Notes: generated by a model from the letters alone, not told the origin. A stretch of DNA of 16,695 nt from Competibacteraceae bacterium UBA2792 (GCA_002352125.1 DEHU01000253.1:1-16695); one strand, 5' to 3'. Counted from the stretch's first letter, positions 6,407 to 14,276 are shown. Translations and numbers: made by a program.

Positions 6407-7636
6407 CGGCAACGACCGATGAGAGGAATCGTGCTGGGGCTAGCGCTGATATGGTGCTCGCTCCCCTCTTGGAGCTGGGCTCAAAATGCGGGAATCACCG
6501 ATAAAACGATCCGCATTGGAGCCACCATCCCATTGGAAGGTGATTTCAAGGCTTACGGCCTAGCGATGAAACACGGGATGGATGCAGCCTTGGCCGGACA
6601 AATGGTTCAGAAACGCCAAATCGAGTTCGTCGCGATCAACGACTTCTACAGCCCAGACAAGGCGCTTGAAGCAGCTAAGCAATTGATCGGGGAAGGTATT
6701 TTCGCGATGATAAACAGTTTTGGCACGCCGACCACCAAGGCGGTGTTGCCGGTTTTGGCGGAGAACAAGATACCGGCGCTCGGTTTTTACACCGGCGCGG
6801 CCTTTACCGGGCCGGGCGACGTGCTGAACTTCCGCGCCAGCTACGCCAGCGAAGTAGAGAGCGTGGTCGGCGCAGCGCTGGCCGCTGGGGTAAACCCGGC
6901 CGAGGTTTGCGGCTACGCGCAGAACGACGCTTACGGAATGAGCGGCATCAAAGGGTTGCGTGCGGCCCTGGCCAAGCATCCCAGCGCCGCCCCCATCGTC
7001 GCCAAGCTAGACCAGATCTTAGACATGCCAGGGGACAACCCCGCGCGCAACAACGTCGGCCCCGTCGGCGTTTACCAGCGCGATACCACGAGCGCGCGCG
7101 ACGGCTACGCCTCGTTGAAAAAGTGGGAAGAAACCAGCGGCAATCGCTGCCGGCTGGTAACCACTACAGCGGTTTATGAACCAGCTACGGCGTTCATGGG
7201 ATATGCTCGCTACAAGGGCGAATCCTGGATTTTCAGTTCGCCGTCGCCGGCCGCGGACAGCCGTTTTGCGACCATGCTCAAGGGAAACAAAATTACGGAT
7301 AAGGTGATCGCCACCCAGGTTGTGCCGTCGTTGGATTCGCCGCTGCCGGTGGTCGCGGAGGCCCGCAAGGCGCTGGGACAAAACCTGGATTACGTATCGC
7401 TGGAAAGTTATATCGTCGGCAAGCTGTTCTTGGCGATCATGCAGGCCATCGACGGCCCACCGACCCGCGAGAGCTTTCTGAAAGCCGCCCACCGCCAACC
7501 CTACGACATCGGCGGCGTCAAAGTGGACTTCACCGCCGGCAATCAAGGTTCCAGCTTCGTCTTGCTGACCCACCTGAAAGACGGCGAGTTCGTCCCCCTC
7601 AAACCCGGCGATCTGGAATCGCTGTTCAAACAATGA
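6398..7636 (+). CDS. Periplasmic substrate-binding protein, LivK/type 1 fold, copy 2
   Basis: This paralogue of the protein at 4977 has 412 residues from GTG 6398, 411 from ATG 6401, or 405 from ATG 6419. ATG 6401 is attractive because GGAG at 6389-6392 lies 8 nt upstream and the ATG overlaps the stop of the pilJ fragment. A signal peptide is clear (MRGIVLGLALIWCSLPSW, with a likely cleavage after SWA before QN). The mature protein starts GITDKTIRIGATIPLEGD. It aligns with copy 1 without gaps but in mosaic fashion: about 65 per cent identical in the first 80 mature residues and in the segment after VYQRDT, fully identical across about 122 residues in between, and nearly identical over the last 100. 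The two may therefore bind different ligands while sharing a conserved surface (inference). It directly precedes pilJ. Ligand unknown. Confidence 0.88.
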   Translation: MMDRQRPMRGIVLGLALIWCSLPSWSWAQNAGITDKTIRIGATIPLEGDFKAYGLAMKHGMDAALAGQMVQKRQIEFVAINDFYSPDKALEAAKQLIGEGIFAMINSFGTPTTKAVLPVLAENKIPALGFYTGAAFTGPGDVLNFRASYASEVESVVGAALAAGVNPAEVCGYAQNDAYGMSGIKGLRAALAKHPSAAPIVAKLDQILDMPGDNPARNNVGPVGVYQRDTTSARDGYASLKKWEETSGNRCRLVTTTAVYEPATAFMGYARYKGESWIFSSPSPAADSRFATMLKGNKITDKVIATQVVPSLDSPLPVVAEARKALGQNLDYVSLESYIVGKLFLAIMQAIDGPPTRESFLKAAHRQPYDIGGVKVDFTAGNQGSSFVLLTHLKDGEFVPLKPGDLESLFKQ

Positions 7637-7788
7637 TCTGCACGAGACGCGAACAAACGTTTCGATTCGTCGGGCTTAACAATCTAATTTCGAGGTAACA
7701 CAGTCATGGGCGGCCAAAAAATCAACGCGCGCTTGACCTTCACCATCATCGTCCAGCTCGTCATCCTGGTGGGGATCGGACTAATCGC
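6407..7788 (+). repeat. 1382 bp tandem duplication, second copy
   Basis: This is the second unit, covering the SBP copy 2 gene from its signal peptide, its 69 bp downstream spacer and the first codons of the intact pilJ. The segment 6721-7087 differs from 5339-5705 at one position only (5363 A, 6745 G, silent). From 7320 on, identity is again high, with scattered mostly silent changes. Between them the copies are clearly diverged. Confidence 0.93.
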
Positions 7789-9499
7789 CTATCTTGGCAT
7801 GAACCGCATCGGCAACGCTGTGGTCGACGTCAACCGGACGGTGGGCGAACAAGTTGGCTTAGGACAACTGGGTGATATCCTCCGCGACGATCTCCTGACA
7901 ACAGTTAACAACGTGGCTCGGGGTACCAGCACCTGGGAACAAGCGAACGATACCTTGCCGGTGATCAAGAAAAAATTTCAGGATGGCTGGCGGGCGTATC
8001 TCGATTCTGTGAATGCAGTGGATAATGTGCGTTTACAACAAGAATTTAAAACCAGCCTGAACAATATCGACGACACCTTCGCCCAACTGGAGAAGCTGTT
8101 CGCTATTCGGGATCGCGCCCAATTGAATCTATTTATCAACAACGACTTGGACGCATTAATTAATCCCTTTTACAAAGCCTTGGCATCGAGCATGAACCGG
8201 AACCGAGAAAATTCCACCGAAGCCTTGAAAACGGCGCAAAGCACCAGTAACACCTTTACGGTGCTGATCGTAGCGATCGGATTGATCGGTATCGCGGCCT
8301 CTTTCGGCTTGGGTAGCACGACCTATCGCGCTATTGTGAATCCCGTCAACCAACTAATGTCTACCGTGCATCAGGTGGGCGAAGGCAACTACACCGCTCG
8401 CACCGGTTTGGCCGGTGCCGACGAGTTATCAGAATTGGGCAGGGCATTCGATCAGATGTTGAATGATCGCGTAAACGCGCTAGTGGCAGCGGAACACGAA
8501 AACGAACAGTTAAACGACTCCATCATCAAACTGCTGCAAGCCGTGTCCCAATTGAGCCAGAGAGATCTGACCGTCAAGGTACCAGTCACTGAGGATATGA
8601 CCGGCCCTGTAGCTGACGCGCTTAATCTGTTGACCGACGAAACCGCCAAGGTACTACAGGGTGTGACTCGCATCTCGGAAGAGGTCGCCACCGCTTCCGA
8701 CAAGGTGAAATCGCAGTCCGATACAGTGATCGCCGTAGCCGAGAACGAGCGCAAGACGGTGGAGCAAACCGCCACCGATCTGGCCTCCGCCGCAGATGCT
8801 ATGCGGCAAATCGCCAACTTAGCCCAGACGTGTAACGATGCCGCCGAAACCGCTATCAAGACTACTCAAGCGGCGCTGCAAACGGTGACTAGCACGGTCA
8901 ACGGCATCAACAACACTCGCGATACCATTCGCGAGACGGAAAAGCGCATCAAGCGACTGGGCGAACGTTCCCAAGAAATCAGCGGCGTGGTGAACCTGAT
9001 CAACACCATCGCCGAACGCACCCATATCCTGGCGCTAAACGCCAGCATGCACGCGGCATCGGCCGGCGAAGCGGGACGCGGTTTCGCGGTAGTGGCCGAC
9101 GAAGTGCAACGACTGGCGGAAAACGCCCGCGAAGCCACCTCGCAAATCGCCACCTTGGTTAGCAATATTCAGATTGAAACAGCAGATACGGTAAACGCCA
9201 TGAACGCTGCCATCAGCCAAGTCGTCGACGGTAGCCGACTGGCGGAGCAGGCTGGCGATCAGATGAAGCGCACGCAGGAAACCACTTCCGAGCTGGTAGA
9301 TGCCGTACAGCAGATCGCGGCTCGTTCGCAAGAACAGGTTCGCATTAGCAGCCAATTGCTGGACCGTGCGCAACAGATTCAGGAAGGCACCCGCCAGACC
9401 AGTCAACAGTTGCAGGAACAGACCGTCCAAACCACTAACCTGGTGGAATACGCCCAGAACTTGCTGAACTCCGTGCGCGTATTTCGATTACCAGCGTAA
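7706..9499 (+). CDS. pilJ: Methyl-accepting chemotaxis protein, PilJ-like
   Basis: This 597-residue transmembrane chemoreceptor has TM1 at about residues 12-31, a periplasmic region of about 150 residues predicted mostly helical (about 32-182, four-helix-bundle type), TM2 at about 183-204, a HAMP domain at about 205-257, a second HAMP-like segment at about 272-322 (with SQRDLTVKVPV), and a long coiled-coil signalling domain. The hairpin tip is near 435-470 and ends in GEAGRGFAVVADEVQRLAEN, the hallmark shared with PilJ. The periplasmic part is much shorter than that of Pseudomonas PilJ and is closer in size to Tar/Tsr. The start has GAGG at 7692-7695, 10 nt upstream. It lies between the SBP genes and the kinase gene, so it is the obvious partner of both. 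No C-terminal pentapeptide tether for methylation enzymes is seen. Confidence 0.93.
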   Translation: MGGQKINARLTFTIIVQLVILVGIGLIAYLGMNRIGNAVVDVNRTVGEQVGLGQLGDILRDDLLTTVNNVARGTSTWEQANDTLPVIKKKFQDGWRAYLDSVNAVDNVRLQQEFKTSLNNIDDTFAQLEKLFAIRDRAQLNLFINNDLDALINPFYKALASSMNRNRENSTEALKTAQSTSNTFTVLIVAIGLIGIAASFGLGSTTYRAIVNPVNQLMSTVHQVGEGNYTARTGLAGADELSELGRAFDQMLNDRVNALVAAEHENEQLNDSIIKLLQAVSQLSQRDLTVKVPVTEDMTGPVADALNLLTDETAKVLQGVTRISEEVATASDKVKSQSDTVIAVAENERKTVEQTATDLASAADAMRQIANLAQTCNDAAETAIKTTQAALQTVTSTVNGINNTRDTIRETEKRIKRLGERSQEISGVVNLINTIAERTHILALNASMHAASAGEAGRGFAVVADEVQRLAENAREATSQIATLVSNIQIETADTVNAMNAAISQVVDGSRLAEQAGDQMKRTQETTSELVDAVQQIAARSQEQVRISSQLLDRAQQIQEGTRQTSQQLQEQTVQTTNLVEYAQNLLNSVRVFRLPA

Positions 9500-9562
9500 G
9501 GGGCAGCAACTCGACTGTTGGAGCAGGTTTATAGCTGCTTGCGAGGGAGGATTTAGACAACT

Positions 9563-12500
9563 ATGTCCATACCGGAAGACCAGCTCGCCGTACTGGAAGC
9601 GGAAGTCGCCGAAGTACTCGGCATTCTCGAAAGGTTCGAAGAGGATGGAGTCGCCGAAGGAATTCGCCGTTACGCCGATCAAATAGAGCGCATCAGCTCG
9701 ACCGCCGGCAATGCGGGTTTGCTAGGACTGCAAGATATCTGCCTGTTGTTCAGGGAAAACCTGACCAATCCAGATTTTCGAAATCGCGATTTAGGTGACA
9801 CCGAGCGAGAGCGGCTGGAAGAATGGCCAACGTTGGTTATTGGCTACCTGATGTCTCCTGGCGATCCGCAAGCCGGCGAGGCATTGCTAGAACATCTGCA
9901 AAACCCGGTTTGGAATGCACCCTTGCCAGCGGAAGAAGCCGAAACTCTGCATGGTTTGCTGATACTGGATTTATCGGCTACCGGGACGACTCCGCCGGAA
10001 ACTGGATCGGTAGGGCCGACCACGCTATCAGAGATAGTAGTAGAAGGCGCTGAGCAGCCTACCGCTCTGGCCGAACAAATCGTTTGTGACGAAACGCTAT
10101 CGTTGCCAACAGATGAAGATATCGCTTCAAAAACAATAGAACCTACTGAAGCTTGCGATACCGCGACCAATCACCGAGCAGTAGAATTTCCATTGCCGGT
10201 AGTCGAAGCAGCGTCGATACCCCCTATCGAAACTTTTGAAGAAGAAGCAACCGTAACTCTAGAACCGGCAAGCGAAACAGCCACGATGATCGCGGCAGCA
10301 GCGCCGGAAGTCATCGAAGCAACCGAAATAGAAGCCACCCGGGGAATCGAAGACAAAGTCGAGGAGGTAGCCGAGGAGGAAGTCGAGGAGGAAGTCGAGG
10401 AGGAAGTCGAGGAGGTAGCCGAGGAGGAAGTCGAGGAGGTAGCCGAGGAGGAATTTGAAACTGCTGCGGCGAAAGCTGGTCCAGACGCCGCCCAGCAAGA
10501 AATGCTGGAAATCTTGCGCACGGAAATCGTTCAGATATCGCAAAATGCCGACGACATTTTAGCTGTAGCAGTAGACGCTGCTAGCACACCCGACGCCCGC
10601 AGCGAAGCCCTATCGGGTTATGCTGAGCATTTGGAGCTTCTAGCCAACGCTTCAGCTTCCATCGGCTTGATGGGATTGCAACAAACTTGTGCCCGGTTAC
10701 AGGACAATCTCAACGCTCTGTCCACTCAGAGCAGCCCTTTAAATGCGGAGCGACGGCAGGTAATCGAAGCTTGGCCTGATCTGGTGCTTGCCTACCTGCG
10801 AGCGTTAGATGATCGCTCAGTCTGCATGGCTCTCGCAAATCATCTGCAAGACGCCCGTTGGCCAGAGCCGCTGAGAACGGAAGAAGCGGCTTCGCTCGTC
10901 AACTTGTTAGTTGCGCCGAAACTGATAACCGAAGAGGTCGAAGCGGAAATTCGCCCGCACCAGGCGCTGCCCGAAGACGTATCGCTAGCGCTGCCGGCCG
11001 ATGTCAACCAGCAATTGCTGGATAGCCTTCTCCAAGAACTGCCCCACCAAGCGGCCGAATTCTCCACCGCCATTCAACGATTGGCCGCTGGAGACGGAAC
11101 GCTCAAGGATGTCGAGGTGGCACAGCGTATAGCCCACACTCTGAAAGGTGCCGGCAACACGGTTGGAGTGCGCGGTATCGCCACGCTAACTCATCACATT
11201 GAAGACATATTGCAAGCGCTGTCCAAGCATGACTCGCTACCTAATCGGCCTTTAGCAAGCACCTTGCTGAACGCGGCCGACTGTCTGGAAATCATGAGCG
11301 AAGCGTTGCTCGGCATCAACACACCGCCCTCGCAAGCGCTCGCCGTGCTGCAAGAAGTATTGGACTGGGCCAACCGCATCGACCGTTTCGGAATACCGAC
11401 CGATGACGAAACCGCGATGCCAACACCCCATCGGCCGACGCCCACCGAACAGCCTGAAGCGGCACCGGCAACCTTGCAACCAGCCGCAGCCGAAACAACT
11501 TTGCGGATTCCCGCCCATTTGGTCGACGATTTGCTGCGGCTGGTCGGCGAAAGCATCATTCTGACCGGCCAAGTCCAAGAACGAGTTCGCAAAATCATCG
11601 CGCAAGCCAAAGCGATGTTGGGGCAAAACCGCTCGTTGCAACAATTGACCGCCGAACTCGAACAGCTCGTCGACGTTCGCAATGTTTCCTCGCCGCTCTC
11701 CAAATCGATGCAACGCGGCGATTTCGACCCCCTGGAGCTGGAACAATACAACGAGCTTAATACCGTAACGCATCGCTTGGTGGAAGCGGCCACCGACTCT
11801 CGGGAGCTCAACCGCACCATCGAGGATAATCTGGCAACACTGGATTCCTTGCTGGTAGACCAGAGCCGCCTGCATCGGGACAGTCAGGAAACGGTACTGC
11901 GCACCCGCATGGTACCGATCCAGACAGTAGTACCACGTTTGCAGCGCAGCGTGCGCCAAACCTGCCGACTCGTAAACAAGGAAGCGGATTTAGCGATACG
12001 AGGCGCCGAAACGCTCGTCGACAGCAACGTTTTGAGCGGTTTGGTCGATCCGCTGATGCATATCCTGCGCAACGCCGTGGACCACGGGATCGAGTCTTCG
12101 GACTATCGCAGGCGCATAGGCAAACCTTCAACGGGACGAATAGAACTCAATTTCGTGCGCGAGGGCAATAACATCGTCGTCCGTTGCCAAGATGACGGCG
12201 CGGGATTGGACTTGGCGGCGATTCGCCGCACGGCAGAAGAGCGTGGCCTGCTCTCCTCGGACAGAGCACACGATGAAGATGAGCTGATCCGGTTGATTCT
12301 CCTGCCAGGGTTTTCCACTCACGGCAAAACGACTCAGACCTCCGGCCGCGGTATCGGCATGGACATGGTCTATAGCCGGCTCCTGGATATGAAAGGTTCG
12401 TTACGTATCCAAACCAAGGCGGGGCAAGGTTGTTTGATGGAATTACGGCTGCCGGTCACCTTGATTTCCACGCATGCACTGCTACTGCACATGCGCAACC

Positions 12501-13303
12501 AAATTTATGCGCTTTCCGATCGAGGCATCGAGCAGGTTCTGTATTTCGGTGTCGGCACGATCCAAACCGTCGGCGACACCACCACCTACCGATTGGGCCA
12601 CGACATCTACGAACTCGTACCGCTGGAATCACTGCTCGGCTTGCCGCCGGATCGCCGAGAACATGGTCGCGCCGCGCCGCCCGTTCTGCTGGTCCGGGAC
12701 GAAAAGGGCACCCTTCGCGCAGTACTGGTGGAAGAAATCGTAGACAGCCGTGACCTGGTGGTCAAAAGCCTGGGGCATTATCTCCCCAAGCTCGAAGGTA
12801 TCGTTGGCGCTACCATTATGGGTGATGGTAGCGTCGCACCAGTGCTCGACCTGCCAGAACTCTTACGCTCCCGGGATGCTGGATATCGGCCACACGCGAC
12901 CGCCCGAACCGCCGAACACGCCGGACCTGCCGTCCACCGTCAAGTCGTGCTGGCGGTGGACGATTCGCTGAGCGCCCGCCGTTCGCTGGCCCAGTTCGTT
13001 CAAGATGCCGGTTTCGAGGTGCGCACGGCGCGTGATGGACTGGAGGCGATCGAGATCATCAACGGCAAGAAGCCGGACTTGATACTGGCGGATTTGGAGA
13101 TGCCACGCATGAACGGCCTAGAGCTGACGGCGCATTTGCGCGCCAACTCAGTGACGCGCGACCTTCCCATCATCATGATCACCTCGCGTTCAACCGATAA
13201 ACATCGGCGCGAGGCGGAAACGGTGGGCGTCAACGCCTACTTCACCAAGCCGTTCGTCGAAGACGACCTGCTCGATCAAATCCATAAGCTGCTGCAGGCA
13301 TGA
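9563..13303 (+). CDS. chpA: Hybrid CheA-type histidine kinase with receiver domain, ChpA/PilL-like
   Basis: This 1246-residue soluble kinase is the signalling core of the cluster. Order: Hpt-like repeat without a histidine (about 6-135); acidic Ala/Glu-rich linker with a 12 bp-repeat-encoded stretch (266-297); second histidine-free Hpt-like repeat (about 312-450); canonical Hpt with AHTLKGAGN, His525; Pro-rich linker; CheA dimerisation region (about 645-800); HATPase with N-box HILRNAVDHG (833-842), G1 DDGAGLD (877-883) and G2 GRGIGMD (928-934); CheW-like domain (about 980-1115); receiver with Asp1133-Asp1134, phosphoacceptor Asp1177 and Lys1229. Pseudomonas ChpA is about twice as long with several phosphotransfer sites, so this is a compact version with one visible phosphorylatable Hpt. 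GGGAGG at 9545-9550 precedes the ATG. Its TGA overlaps the next gene (ATGA). Confidence 0.95.
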   Translation: MSIPEDQLAVLEAEVAEVLGILERFEEDGVAEGIRRYADQIERISSTAGNAGLLGLQDICLLFRENLTNPDFRNRDLGDTERERLEEWPTLVIGYLMSPGDPQAGEALLEHLQNPVWNAPLPAEEAETLHGLLILDLSATGTTPPETGSVGPTTLSEIVVEGAEQPTALAEQIVCDETLSLPTDEDIASKTIEPTEACDTATNHRAVEFPLPVVEAASIPPIETFEEEATVTLEPASETATMIAAAAPEVIEATEIEATRGIEDKVEEVAEEEVEEEVEEEVEEVAEEEVEEVAEEEFETAAAKAGPDAAQQEMLEILRTEIVQISQNADDILAVAVDAASTPDARSEALSGYAEHLELLANASASIGLMGLQQTCARLQDNLNALSTQSSPLNAERRQVIEAWPDLVLAYLRALDDRSVCMALANHLQDARWPEPLRTEEAASLVNLLVAPKLITEEVEAEIRPHQALPEDVSLALPADVNQQLLDSLLQELPHQAAEFSTAIQRLAAGDGTLKDVEVAQRIAHTLKGAGNTVGVRGIATLTHHIEDILQALSKHDSLPNRPLASTLLNAADCLEIMSEALLGINTPPSQALAVLQEVLDWANRIDRFGIPTDDETAMPTPHRPTPTEQPEAAPATLQPAAAETTLRIPAHLVDDLLRLVGESIILTGQVQERVRKIIAQAKAMLGQNRSLQQLTAELEQLVDVRNVSSPLSKSMQRGDFDPLELEQYNELNTVTHRLVEAATDSRELNRTIEDNLATLDSLLVDQSRLHRDSQETVLRTRMVPIQTVVPRLQRSVRQTCRLVNKEADLAIRGAETLVDSNVLSGLVDPLMHILRNAVDHGIESSDYRRRIGKPSTGRIELNFVREGNNIVVRCQDDGAGLDLAAIRRTAEERGLLSSDRAHDEDELIRLILLPGFSTHGKTTQTSGRGIGMDMVYSRLLDMKGSLRIQTKAGQGCLMELRLPVTLISTHALLLHMRNQIYALSDRGIEQVLYFGVGTIQTVGDTTTYRLGHDIYELVPLESLLGLPPDRREHGRAAPPVLLVRDEKGTLRAVLVEEIVDSRDLVVKSLGHYLPKLEGIVGATIMGDGSVAPVLDLPELLRSRDAGYRPHATARTAEHAGPAVHRQVVLAVDDSLSARRSLAQFVQDAGFEVRTARDGLEAIEIINGKKPDLILADLEMPRMNGLELTAHLRANSVTRDLPIIMITSRSTDKHRREAETVGVNAYFTKPFVEDDLLDQIHKLLQA
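10358..10453 (+). repeat. 12 bp tandem repeat, eight units, inside chpA
   Basis: Eight adjacent 12 bp units follow the pattern GTCGAGGAGGAA, with T/C variation at the second base and A/T variation at the eleventh. They encode Val/Ala-Glu-Glu-Val/Glu tetrapeptides (residues 266-297). Because the unit is a multiple of three, copy-number change keeps the frame. Each unit carries a GAGGAGG motif resembling a strong Shine-Dalgarno sequence. Confidence 0.95.
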
Positions 13304-13776
13304 GCGGGCCAATTCGAGCAGCGCTAGCCGACCTTCTGAAAATTCAGAGATTTACTGCGCTGATTCTGGACGGACGCAAATGGTTATTACCCCAAGCGGA
13401 AATCCGGCTGTTGGGATCGCTCCTGGACATCGATCAGGAAGTGCGCGCTCCTGGGAGCATTGGCGCCTTTGCGCTCGAAGACGAATGGTGGCCGGTATAT
13501 TGTTTGTCCGGCGAGTTGCAGCTCTTGCCGCAATTGGCTGCAACTCGCCGGGTTTGCCCGTTGCTCGGCAACGGCGCTGACCGCTTCGGCCTGGTCTGCG
13601 ACCGAGTCGAATCGCTGCTAGAACCACCTCGGCTCGCCGCACTTCCGGCCTGTATGGGACCGCCGGGCTCTCCCATTCAGGCGTTAGCCCCATTTGGAGA
13701 CGGACTGGGCTGCGTGACCACCACCGAGCACTTGGCAGCTTTGATAGCCGCTGTCGCGGAGAACACCGATGCCTGA
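13300..13776 (+). CDS. Divergent CheW-like protein 1
   Basis: This 158-residue protein has the layout of a lone CheW domain: an opening strand FTALILDGRKWLLP (18-31), a hinge with GAFALEDEWWPVYCLS (55-70, equivalent to the conserved segment where CheW proteins read G...W.G..VPV.DL), and a later strand RFGLVCDRVESLLEP (95-109). It is far from canonical CheW and lacks the usual NLRG turn. Its ATG overlaps the chpA stop by four bases and its own end overlaps the next gene by eight, so all three are translated together. In Pseudomonas a ChpC CheW-like protein is encoded downstream of chpA, and this may be its counterpart. Assignment rests on pattern and position. Confidence 0.65.
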   Translation: MSGPIRAALADLLKIQRFTALILDGRKWLLPQAEIRLLGSLLDIDQEVRAPGSIGAFALEDEWWPVYCLSGELQLLPQLAATRRVCPLLGNGADRFGLVCDRVESLLEPPRLAALPACMGPPGSPIQALAPFGDGLGCVTTTEHLAALIAAVAENTDA

Positions 13777-14248
13777 AAGCTCCTCGGACAGTACCGCCTG
13801 GATATTAGCGTTGGATGATCGATTGCGTGCAGCCGTCGGCGAGCGTGAGCTAATACACTTGATCGAAGTACCGACCCTTCTGGAAGTACCGCTTTGCCCC
13901 TATTATTGCCGGCATATACTGGTTTGGAACGATGCCGTGCTGCCAGCGATGGATTTGGCCGCTTGGCTGCACGGACAACCTTCGCAGCGATCACGGACGC
14001 TAGCTGGCGTGTTCGGCTACCAAATGCGGCGAGGAGCAAAACCCGAGTATGGCGCGCTGCTGCTAGCCGGCATCCCGGCACGAGCGCGTGTCACCGATGA
14101 ATCGGCCTGCGGGCTGCCGAAAAAACCGCGCAACTGGCGCTCTGCAGCCATTTCCTGTTTTAAACAAGGCAGCGATCTGATTCCCGTTTTGGATTTGGCG
14201 CACATCTTCGCCGGTGGCCTGCCGCAAATCCCACCGCAATTCGGTTAG
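13769..14248 (+). CDS. Divergent CheW-like protein 2
   Basis: This 159-residue protein also follows the CheW pattern. HLIEVPTLLEVPLCPYYCRH (30-49) corresponds to the segment leading into the conserved turn, and ILVWNDAVLPAMDLAAWLHG (50-69) matches the W...VLP..DL element; DLIPVLDLAHIFAG near the C-terminus resembles the final strand and helix. The start overlaps the end of the preceding CheW-like gene by 8 bp. It shares little with that neighbour, so the pair is not a recent duplication. It is the last plus-strand gene of the cluster and ends 28 bp from the end of the convergent response-regulator gene, with no obvious bidirectional terminator in between. It probably joins the receptor-kinase array as an additional adaptor (inference). 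Confidence 0.65.
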   Translation: MPESSSDSTAWILALDDRLRAAVGERELIHLIEVPTLLEVPLCPYYCRHILVWNDAVLPAMDLAAWLHGQPSQRSRTLAGVFGYQMRRGAKPEYGALLLAGIPARARVTDESACGLPKKPRNWRSAAISCFKQGSDLIPVLDLAHIFAGGLPQIPPQFG

Positions 14249-14276
14249 ATTGCCCCCAGCAGGCGCCAACCAGCAT

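Noticed and set aside
5025..7788. Composite transposon or insertion sequence explaining the repeated DNA
   Set aside because: No transposase gene, no terminal inverted repeats and no target-site duplications flank the units; the gapless offset fits a simple tandem duplication.
10358..10453. Possible CRISPR array or mobile-element repeat
   Set aside because: The units are contiguous 12 bp repeats without spacers, lie in frame inside chpA and encode a Glu-rich linker, so they are a coding minisatellite.
11252..11959. Long minus-strand frame inside chpA
   Set aside because: The opposite strand encodes clear Hpt and dimerisation-domain sequence of the kinase; the minus-strand product has no motif and no ribosome-binding site.
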